DNA from: Flaveria trinervia
Taxonomy: Eukaryota > Streptophyta > Magnoliopsida > Asterales > Asteraceae
Assembly: GCA_025506515.1 (NCBI GenBank)
Contig: CM046452.1
Span: 43,037,591 to 43,101,590, forward strand
Length of the DNA: 64,000 nt
Direction of reading: 5' to 3'
The position numbers were made by a program, and so were the translations under genes. How positions within the stretch are numbered: the stretch's first letter is position 1; every line of letters starts with the position of its first letter. Shown here one piece after another: positions 44,106-54,387 of this stretch. The notes beneath the pieces are model-generated. The model ran no database searches and was not told the origin of the DNA. It saw nothing but the letters and a program-made list of their open reading frames with translations.

Positions 44106-44662
44106 TATACTACATCCTATAGCCGGCCATACTTTGAAGTCCAGCCGGATACAATTGACTAGACACAAAAGAAATCATTTGTAGAGTCAAAAGGCAGATT
44201 GCCTTTTGACTAGTGACTATGATATGCCATAGCTCACATCCTAATATATTACAAAAAGGATAAAGTATGTGAGGTAGAAACTTACAGACTCAAGACCTCA
44301 ATGTACAGTTACTAAAAGCACGAAACTTTTCACCAACTTATGTAAGTTGGTGACTTTACAGAGTTGCAACGGAAAGGGGTCCAACTTTATATAAAGTACA
44401 TCAGATAAAGCATGTATCTTAAAAGTCTTTGGAAGAAATTTGTCTTCAAGTGTCGGCTTTGGAAGAGTTTGTCTCTAAAGCTTCGGAAGACTTCATCTTT
44501 GGCTTCAGAAGATATTGTTCTTGGCTTCAGAATATTTCACACTTAGAATATTTCTGTTGCTGGTGTGAAACTTCCAAAGCATTCTTCTTCAATGCATTTG
44601 TGCATGCATGCAGGAGACTTTGAGTGTTTGAGTTGCACCAGTCTTTATATTTAATCCTTACA
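44106..44662 (-). repeat. D 3' LTR, inner (U3) part
   Basis: On the minus strand it begins TGTAAGGATTAAATATAAAG. It carries degenerate CTTCGGAAG/CTTTGGAAG words at about 44415-44590. With 39374-39630 it makes one LTR of about 810 bases, related to but diverged from the B LTRs. Confidence 0.85.
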
Positions 44663-44675
44663 AAATCCTCCTAGG
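44663..44675 (-). promoter_or_regulatory. Polypurine tract of element D
   Basis: Minus CTAGGAGGATTT directly before the LTR, matching CTAGGGGGAGTT of B with point changes. Confidence 0.7.
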
Positions 44676-44694
44676 CTGATGCTACCAAAACACT

Positions 44695-47600
44695 TTGAAG
44701 ACTTCAGATATCAACAGTCCTTATTATGATGATGACCATCCCTTTCTTCATGAGATGACCAGGATCACTCAGACTCTCAAAGTATCTTCTCATGTCAAAG
44801 AGATCATGCAGAGGCAGATTGAACATATCTTGCCATGTGTAGACATTGTCAATGCCTTGATCTCTAATGACATGCCATCGTTCTGGATTCCTGGTGTATG
44901 TCCAGGACAGGATGGGTCTTCCTGATGCTAGAATAGCTGTTTGAATGGGAGATGATGGAGCATCCTCTAGTTGCACATCCTTTGGATGTTTTGACTCATC
45001 CCGAGGTTCTGAAAAGGATTTTTCTTTCTTCTTCTTTGATTTTGGCTTTGAAGCCATCCTTTTCTTTCTATTTTTTCCTTTTAACTGAGAAGATTGTCCT
45101 GCAGTACCTGATTGATCTTCTTTGTGTTTCTCAGTTGGGTCTTCCTCTCTCACAAGTTCAAAAGGAGAGAGAATTTGACCCTGCTATGGATCACAAGATG
45201 AAGCTTGCTGAGTCTTAGTAGGAGGTTCAGGTTGTGTTGTCTCAAGTTGTTCAACCTTAACCTCCACTTCAGGTGGAGCTTGACTTAGAGGGGAGTGTAA
45301 GCCTATTAGTTCCCCACTCTTGATCTTCTGCTTGATTACCCTGATATGCTCATCCATAATGGACAGATACATAGGGCCAAGTCTCCTTCAGGAGAATCCA
45401 TACAGCTTCAAGAAGCTTATCATCCTCTACCTATCTGCAAACTTCTTCATACTCTTTTGGATGATGGCTCTTGACTTTGTAGCCTCTTCCTTTAGTTTCC
45501 TTTTAGTGATCTTTCTCCCCTTGACTATCTCAAGTTCAAGTTGTTTGAGGAAACTCAATATAGTCATAGCATAAGGAAAGAAGTGCATCTTCCTGATAGA
45601 GACTTGTGGCACTCAGGTAGTTGACTATTTTGATCCTATCTTCTTCTTTGTCTACTTGAGTTTCTTGTTGAACACAACCTCTTGTGCATGATTTTCTTGA
45701 ACTTAGGAGAGAGTAGGCACAGGCTTGTACAATCTTTTATTTCTTCTTTCTTTTTGATTTGAATCAGTTCTTCTACCTCCTTTCTCACCTTGACACTTCT
45801 ATGTCAACCAGTTCATTCAATTCTTCTAAGGGGAGAGAAATGACATTATTAATGTCATAGTTCCTGGTTTGCAAGTAATTGATCCTAACTACCCTCAACT
45901 TATCATCTTGAGTGTTTGGTCTAGGGGCAGTCCTGATTGTAGTTTCCATGAGTCTTGTAGACCTAGTAGAGGAACTTTCTCCCCTTAGCTTCCTCTTCCT
46001 CTCTCTCTCCTCCTTCTTAATCTCCACAGAAGTCATCTTTCTTTTCCCTTTGTCACTCATAGTCCTTTATGGTGGAGAGAGCTTTGGCCTTCATTGCTTG
46101 GTGTAGCTTCCAAGCTCTGGCTAGAGAGAGGTTGAGATGCACCTTCACCAGTAGTTGTCTTAAAAAGGGTATGAATCTCTGCAGCAGTTGATGATGATGA
46201 GACATGGCTCTTAGGTTCTGCCACTAGGCCTTCAGTCAAGGTTTCCCTTATGAAACTAATCTTAGGGTCTACCTCAACATCCAGTTGACCGATGGTATTG
46301 CCTGATTGCCTTAGTCTCCTTTTAAAGCTGAACTCTATAGTGATCCTGTCTTGGATTCTTTGAGACAGCTTGTCAGCTTGTCTTGATTGGCTTTGATTGA
46401 CAAGTGGCATGTTGACTAGATCTAGACTTTCATAGAAGTTCAAAGTCTAAAAATTGCAGACCTCTTGCTGTCCTTGAACTCTAAGAATGACGAGGGCTCT
46501 TCTTCTTTCATCATATCTCCACCCTATAATATGATTTGAAGTTGGTGGAGATGACATAGCCCTTGGTCCTTCCTCAAACAGACTCTTAATGTAAGAGTCT
46601 ATAGAGTCCACATCAATGTAAACTTGAGGAAGTTGTTGAGTATGCATAATTGCAAGTGAGGATGGTGAGTCCTCAATGTCCATACTCTCTAAAGAACTCC
46701 CAGGTTCTATGACTGTAATGACTTTCTCCCCTTTTTTGGTAGCATCACCCTCTTGCATAGGTGAGCTAGGAGTTAGGTCAATCATACTCACAGGTTCTTG
46801 TGTTCCTGGTTGAGCTCCTCTTAAAGGTCTCCCAGCTAGTTTTTCCCTGAGATAAGAAATCTCACGTTGTTGATCATTGACCCTGTTTTGCAAGGTAGTC
46901 ACTTGAGATTCAAGATGACTACTCTTGGAGACTAAATAGGTGCATGTTTTAGACAGTTTTTGCACCTTTAGTCTCAAATTCCCCTCATCTTGATCAGAAG
47001 AATCATTGGGGGATGAGATGATTAAACCAGAGTCCTCTCTCTTATCACTAGCTTCAGGTTCACTGGCAACCTCAGTTGAGGTGTCAATGGGCTGAGTTGC
47101 CATGGTTGAGGTCTTAATGATGGAATCACTTGCAAAAGTGAGAGCCACTTCCATATGGACATCCTGAACAGGTTCAGAGGTGTCCACCTCAGTAAGGGGT
47201 GACTGATGTGGGCTAGATATAGGAGACTCAAGAGCACTCATCTCTCTTTGAGTAGGGGAAAAGACAAGAGAATCATAGTACTCAACGAAACCTAAATCTT
47301 CATTAGTATAGAAGTCAAGGTTGGGAATTGGTTGGTTTAAGTCCAAAGGCTGGGGATGGTAGTTATCCCCTGATGGTTGTTCACTTAAGTGTTGAGACTC
47401 CGAGTGAAGGCTTAAGGCATTTAGGCTTGTGAGCTCATCAGGCTGAGCATGAGGAACCTCAACACTAATCTTTGAAGGAATGGGAGTGGTCTACTCCTAA
47501 GGAGAAGTAGGAGCTCCAGTGTCCACTTCTTCCTGTTTGGGTGAGTATATAGGGACCTGCACAGACTGAATAGTGTGAGTACGGGTTTGTTTGTGTTTTC

Positions 47601-48476
47601 TTTGGTAGGTGAAGGTGATTTGTGGCTATTGTGGTGGTTGGGAAGTAGAAGGTGTGGGTTCAACACTAGCTAGTGCTGCTAGGTTGTCACCTTAAGCAAT
47701 AAGCTCTAACATTTTTGGGACAAGGGCTTTTACTACCCCAGAGAAGCCAACAGTGGGCTTTCTTAAGATTTTAAAGATTTCGGGCCTCATCTATCCCAGT
47801 TTAAGAATATTACTTATTCCCCTTAACTATGACCCCAGTTCACAGTTAAGAATGTATTGAACATATCTAGGGAACCTGTAGTACTCTAAAGAGTCCAAGT
47901 TTGCAAGCAAATTTGTATAAACAAATTGAGAGTACCTGGACTTGACTCCCTGAATCATCCCATGAACAATGAAGGAGAGATCTTCAGGAATCTGGTCCCA
48001 TCCTCCATGCTTGTTTGACAAGTTGTGGATAACCACATGGAGCAGGAATTTCCATTGGGATGAGACCTTTTCTTTCTAGAAGGTCTTTATAGAGAAATCT
48101 CCCTCATAGCCCATCTGCTCAAAGGAGCGGTTGACAGATTCTTTGGGAAAGAACACCTCACCTTCTTCATCATCCAGTTGAAGATGCATGTTGATGATGG
48201 CCGGAGTGATGAAGACTGTTCTCCCCTGCATTATGGCAGACAGTGCCTTCTCCCCATCTATAACGACCTCTAGGTAGGTCTTCTAAAATTTGAGCAGTTG
48301 ATCCTTATATAATGTAGGATCAATGGTAAGGGATGTGAAGTAGTTGGACAGAGCTAAGAAACGACAAAACTCTGAGAAATGTGGATCTTTCTCAGAGTGT
48401 AACAAAGCAACTTGGTTGTGTTACCTGTGTCACTGCATGGAGAAATTTGGTTATTTTTGCAGTTAAGGTTGGCCAT
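44695..48476 (-). pseudogene. Element D extra (env-position) ORF
   Basis: It starts at ATG 48476 (MANLNCKNN). The N-terminal domain, in shifted frames, reads ALSAIMQGRTVFITPAIINM, HLQLDDEEGEVFFPKESVN, FEQMGYEGDFSIKTF, VSSQWKFLLHVVIHNLSNKH and EYYRFPRYVQYILN (47827-48300). Then come a Ser/Pro-rich linker, a 299-codon open frame (46447-47346) with coiled coil VTTLQNRVNDQQREISYLRE and GDATKKGE, a basic stretch ERERKRKLRGESSSTRS (about 46000) and coiled coils near 45430-45610. The C-terminus is SWTYTRNPERWHVIRDQGID and LHDLFDMRRYFESL. No signal peptide or membrane helix seen. Same protein as in B. Function unknown. Confidence 0.75.
46721..46740 (-). promoter_or_regulatory. Internal polypurine tract inside D extra ORF
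   Basis: Minus ACCAAAAAAGGGGAGAAAGT encodes the ATKKGEK of GDATKKGEK. The same purine run occurs at the matching site in B (26747-26762) and twice in E (52491-52510, 53416-53430 region). It could act as an extra plus-strand primer site. Confidence 0.5.
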
Positions 48477-48587
48477 TTTGAGAAAGCTTAGGATGAAGAA
48501 AGATGAACAAAAGTAATTTCAGAGAGAAATTTGGGGTTTAAGTTTGGAGGAAAGAAGAAGATGATAGAAAGAGGGGGAACCATTGGG

Positions 48588-48593
48588 TTTATA
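48588..48593 (-). promoter_or_regulatory. Internal TATA box upstream of D extra ORF
   Basis: Minus CATATAAACCC lies about 112 bases before the ATG at 48476 and about 100 bases after the palindrome array. A pyrimidine-rich leader (TCATCTTCTTCTTTCCTCC) follows, typical of plant 5' UTRs. Confidence 0.6.
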
Positions 48594-48679
48594 TGTGAAA
48601 AGGATTTAACACAAGTTAATGAAATAGGATAAACTTTGAAAAAGTAGTTTGCTTTTGCTTAAAAATTAGTTTTCTTGGA

Positions 48680-49050
48680 AATCAAAAAGCTATCGAATGT
48701 AATTATCTTGGGAAGTTTTAATGAAAAAGCTTCCGAAACTAAAATGACTTCGGAAGATTTTCCTAAGAGTTGTGAAAAATTGCTTCAGAAGAGAATTAAA
48801 ACTTGAATGCTTCGTTCAGAGGAGCAAAGCTTCCGAGAGTTAATTTGCTTCTGAAGAAAATGGTCCTTGAAAACATATAAGTGTCTGAGACAAGTTTTAA
48901 GCTTGGAAGATATTTCAGCAATTTCTTCCGAAGGTAAATTACTTAGACAGTTATTTTTTTTAAAGGCATGAGTTTCTTCCGAAGGTAAAAACATATCTTC
49001 CGAAGGATCAATTTGTTTTTTGAAATCTAAGGAAAGTCTTCAAAAGGTTT
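48680..49050 (-). promoter_or_regulatory. Internal palindrome array of element D
   Basis: About ten copies of CTTCCGAAG or one-base variants (CTTCGGAAG, CTTCTGAAG, CTTCAGAAG), e.g. 48724-48763, 48925-48935, 48975-49005. Same word as in the B and D LTRs. Located between RNase H and the extra ORF. Confidence 0.75.
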
Positions 49051-49129
49051 TCATCCAAGGAAAACAAGAGCTTATGAAAGTGATGAACTAGACAACTTAG
49101 GACACATAGATTTTAAGAAATAATAAGAA

Positions 49130-49646
49130 TTAGTTTTAAGAAAAACCTACTCAAAGTTTTTCATCCCAATAGCTTATATAAGATATTTAAATCTTTGTTC
49201 ATCAAAAGCCTTTGTAAACATATCAGCATATTGTTCATTTTTGTGGACTTTGACTAGTTTAATTAATCACTTTTCAAAATTATCTCTATTTAAATGATAC
49301 CTAATGTTGATGTGTTTGGTCCTTAAGTGCTGCACAGGATTCTATGTGATAGAGATAGTACTATTGTTGTCTATATGAATGGGAGTTTCCTTGAAGTTTA
49401 AATCCATAGTCAAGCATATGATTCTGAATCCATACCACTTGAGCACAACAACTTACAACTATAATGTATTCAGCTTCAGTAGTTGATGTAGAGACACAAT
49501 ATTGTTTCTTGCATTGCCATGAGACAACCTTTCCACCAAGAAACTGACATCCCCTAGATGTGGACTTTGCAGTCATGTTGCAACCACCATAATCACTATC
49601 TGTATAAGCATACAGATTGAAGTCAAAATTCTTAGGATACCAAAGA
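49130..49646 (-). pseudogene. pol: Element D RNase H, C-terminal part
   Basis: LWYPKNFDFNLYAYTDSDYG carries the catalytic Asp, then STSRGCQFLGGKVVSWQCKK, CVSTSTTEAEYI and CAQVVWIQNHMLDYGFKL. The end (DMFTKAFDEQRF-like) runs to about 49150 in shifted frames. Its upstream part lies at 62024-62100; about 20 codons between the two are missing. It is fused in frame to a gag fragment of element E. Confidence 0.85.
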
Positions 49647-49909
49647 CCATGCGCTTTAGCATCAATTTCAAACAGTTTCAGATCTTCATCTGAATATTGC
49701 TCTTTCTTCTTCGGAACCATTTCATTGGTTTCTAGATTACTCACCATAGGCTTATATGGTCCATGAACCACAAATTTCCAACAACCTGAACTGTTGACAA
49801 ACAGGTGATGGAGCATTCGTCGTTGCCATATGTTGTACTCACTCCTAACAAGCATCAGAGGCTTTGTTGAGGAGCCAGTATTGTGAGGATCATTGATTGA
49901 TGTAGCCAT
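49361..49909 (-). pseudogene. Chimeric frame: E gag N-terminus fused to D RNase H
   Basis: An open frame from the gag ATG at 49909 (MATSINDPHNTGSSTKP, SEYNIWQRRMLHHL, LKLFEIDAKAHG) runs straight into LWYPKNFDFNLYAYTDSDYG of RNase H without a stop. The join is near 49646-49650 at CATGG. The gag part is also present at 60489-61076 in the intact E order, which shows where the join occurred. Probably an accident of recombination rather than a gene. Confidence 0.85.
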
Positions 49910-50125
49910 TTCCACCAATTCAAACAGGTTCAATGAGATTTTAACAGATCTAACTCAAAAACTCAACAACACAGTTCAAGACAAGAAGAATCTCAAACTA
50001 ATTCACAGGAAGCAACAGAAAAACAAACTCTATAACCAATTCTTGCAAATTTGCTATTCAATCAAACTTAGATATCAAAAGAACAGTTTCAATGATCAAT
50101 TGTTAAATCGATCAGTGATTAACCT

Positions 50126-50137
50126 ACTCTGATACCA
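50126..50137 (-). promoter_or_regulatory. Primer-binding site after the left E LTR
   Basis: Minus TGGTATCAGAGT, one change from the consensus, two bases after the LTR end. A PBS after what should be the terminal 3' LTR shows the tandem arrangement. Confidence 0.8.
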
Positions 50138-50339
50138 TTTGAAGAGAACGAGATCTAATTAGATTAGGATTTGCAGCGGAATAGCACACGAATTAGACAA
50201 AATTATAGCAAGAATAATATGAATATTCAATCAAATAGTAACGGCTATAGAGAGAGAATTTTCTACAAAAAGAATGTTTTCATTCATGCACAAGCTTCCC
50301 ATGCAGGGAAATTAGGTCAACATTCATTTTATAAGAAAT

Positions 50340-50359
50340 GTGACATCAGCTGATGTCAC
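50340..50359. promoter_or_regulatory. 20-base perfect palindrome in E LTR
   Basis: GTGACATCAGCTGATGTCAC equals its own reverse complement. The other LTR (61508-61527) has one change that creates TGACGTCA, the bZIP-type core. It lies about 25 bases downstream of the TATA box. Confidence 0.6.
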
Positions 50360-50384
50360 TTGATAGTGACATCTAACTGATTTA

Positions 50385-50815
50385 TACAAACAACTGAAAG
50401 TAAACTAAACTACTAAAGATGTCCACAACAACTAAGGACACCTTCACTAAAAGATAAGTATAAGCTAACATTACAACTACTGAAGTTATAACATCTGAAG
50501 TGTAAGAACTTCAGATGTTTTACATAATATAAAACTACTGATTACAAACTACTGAAATGTAAACCATCACAACTACTGAAGAGAACTACTTCAGCTGTTG
50601 TGACAACTTCTGAGAACTTGATCTTCAGACTTTGTCTTCAGTAGTTGTCTTCAGACTTTGTCTTCAGCTGTTGTCTTCAGACTTTGTCTTTAGCTATTGT
50701 CTTCAGACTTTGTCTTCAGTAGTTTTCTTCAGACTTTGTCTTCAGACTTTGTCTTCAGACTTTGTCTTCAGACTTTGTCTTCAGACTTTGTCTTCAGCTG
50801 TTGTAGATCACTTAA
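50385..50815 (-). promoter_or_regulatory. CTTCAGTAGTTG word array in left E LTR
   Basis: Many CAACTACTGAAG, CTTCAGTAGTTG and CTTCAGCTGTTGT words in both orientations, forming inverted repeats, with the 13-base tandem repeat on the upstream side. Matching arrays are at 61550-61950 and 54460-54975. Confidence 0.75.
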
Positions 50816-50882
50816 GTTGTTTTGATGTCTGTGGGACTTAAAGGTTTTTCTGATCTGGCTCATTAGTTCTTTTGGTCCAACA

Positions 50883-50897
50883 AAGTCCCCTTGAACC
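50883..50897 (-). promoter_or_regulatory. Polypurine tract of element E
   Basis: Minus GGTTCAAGGGGACTT directly before the left LTR. Confidence 0.75.
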
Positions 50898-51003
50898 AAT
50901 GCAGCCAAAACCTTTAAAATTATTGAGGTCCCACTTATTGGCAGAAACAAAATTTGGATCAGCTCAGAATTCTTCAATATAAGCTTAGGCCAGGGAAGAG
51001 ATT

Positions 51004-54000
51004 TTAGAAGGTTTGATTGGAAAAGGATGAATTGGAACTCTGTCTTGGGGAATTGGACACAGAGATATTACGCCATCCATGAAACCTACTTCCCAATGAT
51101 AAGTCTGTAAGACTCTCTGACATAGGCCTTAAGGAAAACAACTTGTTCTTCCATTGTGAGTTCTTCAGCTCCACTTTCAAAGAAGAACTCAGGCCCATAG
51201 TACTCAAATAAGTACTTACTATGCTTTCCATTTTCAGCTCTACAGTTGTTATCTCTCTGTATGCAAACTCATCATGATGAGTGCCTTCAAGCAATAACTA
51301 GAGATCATTTCTTCTTATTTCTTCAAGCTTCTTGTAGATTAACCCCTTCTTTACCATTTTCTTTTCTAGTAAAGTTTGTGGAGTCATTTTAGACTTGTAA
51401 GCTCTCTTGAAGTCATCAAGGATTTCCTAGGGTGACACTAAAATGGCCAGCATTATCACAGCATCTACACTCTTCTTTACTTGGCCATTGTATCTGCTTG
51501 GAATCTTCTTTTTGTGAATTCTGTCACTTACTCTAGGATCAGGCCAAATTCTCACTCTCTTTTTCTGATATTGGAATGTAAATCTGAGAGCATACAACCT
51601 CTGAGCATGTTTCTTCATAGCTTGTATGGATGAAGACTTGGGAAACTCTTTATTAATCATCCTTAAAAGCTGCTAATCATGTTGTTTGTGCTATTCTTCA
51701 TCTTCAAGTTTGACTTTTACCATTTGCCTTTGGAAGTCAGGTGTGATTGTTGTTGGTTGACTTCTGGGCTCAGGCATCTTTATTTTGAGAACAACAGAGA
51801 TTGGCAGACTATCATCCTCATCATCATCTTCTTCTTCTTCCATCCTCAACACCCTTCTCTTCCTCTTAGGTGCATCATTGGTAGTGGGTTGAGTAGGTTT
51901 ATTGGGTAAAGGAGTTGGTTTTGAGGGTTGTGAGGGTGGTTGTTTTGGTTTGGGTGATTGTCCAGGCTTCTCTAGCATCTTGGATGTGAGTGAAGCTTTG
52001 GATAATTTTGCCATATCAGTCCTTTTCCCAGCACTAGCTTCATCAAGAGCTTCTATGATCAATCCCTTGTTAAATACTTCAGAAGAACAGATTCTGGTGG
52101 TTATCTCCAAAATACTGTCGCTGGACCATGACTTTACTTCAATGATTGACCTTCCTAGATGTTTTGATATAGATCTTGCCATAGTTTCTAGCCTTTCCCT
52201 TTCTTTCTCACTCCAACTTGCCCATCTTTGTTCAATCTCTTGAATCTCTAACCTTCTGATTTCAGAGTCAAGTTTGGCAGTGTCAAATCCTTGTCTGAAG
52301 AGTTGATCAATAATCTTATCCATAGATCTGCTATGTTGCTCATCAGCTTCTTTGATCAATTCTTCTAACTTTTTCTCACCTTCAGTCTTTTCAAAGCTTT
52401 TCTTCCTCTTGTAGGTGATAATTTCCTTTTCTTTCTGCTCTTTTTCTGCTTCCTCTTCAGCTCTCTTTCTTTTGTCTACTTTCACTGACTTAGACTCCCC
52501 TTTTTTGGTTGCATTGGGTTCAGGGGTGTGAATGTCAGAAAGTTTCTTAGAAACAGCAGCATCAACTAAGGATTGAAGATTTGAGGAAAGCCTCTCATCA
52601 ATGGCTTGATGTACAGTGTTTGTGATTATGGAAGTGATGAGAGGTAAGGATGTTTGAAAGGCAGCAACCATTAGCTCAGAGGGGTTTTGTCCCTGAGAAA
52701 TGGCACCTGAAGCAGAGGCTGGTGGCAAATTTGTTGAGAGTGGCTCAGTGTTTGGGATAGTTTCAGGAGAAACTGCCATCTGTGGGTGAATGTGGGCAGA
52801 TGGACTTGATTCTTGTGACATTTTGGCAAGCAGTTCTTGTAGTCTGCATACCTTAGTCTCAAGAATAGTATTATGGGCTAGAACATCAAAGAGAAGGCCC
52901 ATGTCATCATCAATCTGTGCTGAATCAGCTGACCTCCTGATGAAATCAGGATGAACATGTGCTGAGTGTAGATCAGTATTCACATGTGCCCCTATTTCTT
53001 GGAACTGGGGACTTCCTGCCTCAGGATGATGTCCTTCATTGGCAGTTGCCTCTGGTGAGGACTTAGAAATGATACCATCTTCATCCTGATCATGTGCTGA
53101 ACTAGGAGAAGAGGCAGCCTCACCAGATGTTCTAATCTCCTCCTCTACACAGGGAGATTGAACTCTGTAATCCTTGTGCTGTGGGTTATCAGTCACATTA
53201 TAATCCTCTCCCTTAACTGTTGAGGTTTTCCCAGTGGTAATAGGTTTCTGGGGAGGGGTAGAGGAATGTAGTTAAGTCAGCACTTGTGCAATAACCAGAG
53301 TTGGGCTTGTAGGGGTGGCTTTAGTGGGAGATATGTGTAAAGAGGATTGCACCTGGGGTGAATGGTGCTCTTCAATGGCAATCCTCTCAAGTGAGAGAGA
53401 TTCCAGTAATGTGGTTTCCCCATTTTTGGTTGCATCAGGATCCTGTTGAGAGGACACCTGAGCGGTTTCAGCTGGTAGAGTCCTGGAAACTACAGGGGGA
53501 TTACTACCCATAGTTTCAACCTGCCTTTGTGTTACAGGGGAATCATCAGGGGACTCAACTCCCTGAGTAGCCTTTTTGATTTGTTTGGAATGAGGTTTGG
53601 AGGGGACTTTGGATCTGGAGGATGAGGCTGTGGGTACCTTCTGCTTGGGTTTTAGCAATTTGGAAACCTCTTTGAGGTGTGGCTCAGAGTTATGCCTGGA
53701 GTATACCTCTGGCAAAACTACCACAGTAGGGACTCCAAGGCCAACAGGGCCATCATATTGTAACCGATTCATGATTATGGCCATAAGAACCTTGGATATA
53801 ATAGCCATTTGTTAGCTACAGGTTTCATTGCATGATCTTTTAATTCTAAAAATATAAATCAGAAAAATTTAAGCTTTGGCGTTCAAGAATAGAATACAAT
53901 ACCTACTGCCACCCGGATGACATTTGATCCCATGAAGAGGTTTTGGGGGCATGGCAAACATTGATCATGTGGAAGATTAGGCGTTCAGCATCATGGAAGT

Positions 54001-54387
54001 GCTTCTTCAGAATGGTTGTAGCACTTAGGTTGCCTCATATCCATGGTTGATGAATGAGAGATCAATGGTGCCCTTCAGGTATTTGGAGACAAAGGTAGCA
54101 TCATTCAGATCTAGCGTTTGGCGAATGATAGCAGGAGTGACTACCACCTTCTTCTGGTTTACAAATGACTAGAGAGTGATCGTGACATCATTCTCACCAG
54201 TATGGATGGTGACATTTGTCCAGAATTGACAAAGAGTGTCAGGATAGATGGTTGGATTCAGAAGAAAAGCAGTTCGATACGGGGAATCAACCATCAGATC
54301 AATGGCATCATCAAACTTAGTCCAAAAGGCCAATTTTGTGAAGTAGGCAACACAGTTGTGTTGTGGTTTGATTTGCATGGTCGCCAT
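51004..54387 (-). pseudogene. Element E extra (env-position) ORF
   Basis: Start MATMQIKPQHNCVAYFTKLA at 54387. The N-terminal domain reads DDAIDLMVDSPYRTAFLLNP, YPDTLCQFWTNVTIH, VVVTPAIIRQTLDLND (about 54120) and then CHAPKTSSWDQMSS near 53900, which is the same domain as in C and D. After a Ser/Pro-rich part (53272-53808, with ATKNGET) comes a 501-codon open frame (51691-53196). This has acidic N-terminal sequence, coiled coils (residues about 100-130 and 240-340), NATKKGES, basic KVDKRKRAEEE and APKRKRRVLR (nuclear-signal-like), an EEEEDDDEDD run and a Pro-rich linker. Remnants continue to 51004. No membrane segment. Function unknown; the basic/acidic/coiled-coil make-up would suit a nuclear protein. 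Confidence 0.75.

Larger units (their letters stand above)
50140..50882 (-). repeat. Left (middle) LTR of element E
   Basis: Minus strand begins TGTTGGACCAAAAG and ends CTCGTTCTCTTCA. It has a PPT on its upstream side and a PBS on its downstream side. It contains the CTTCAG word array (50385-50815), including a tandem 13-base repeat ACTTTGTCTTCAG (50624-50800). It also has GTATAAATC (50379-50387, minus) and a perfect 20-base palindrome at 50340-50359. Confidence 0.92.

Noticed and set aside
50624..50841. Protein-coding frame with repeated SDFVF/LCLQ residues
   Set aside because: It is only the translation of the 13-base tandem repeat in the E LTR, on the strand opposite to the element.
51691..53196. 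Host nuclear protein gene (501 open codons, coiled coil, basic patches)
   Set aside because: It lies between element E RNase H and its LTR, in the element's orientation, continues an N-terminal domain shared with other elements here, and holds the ATKKGE tract.
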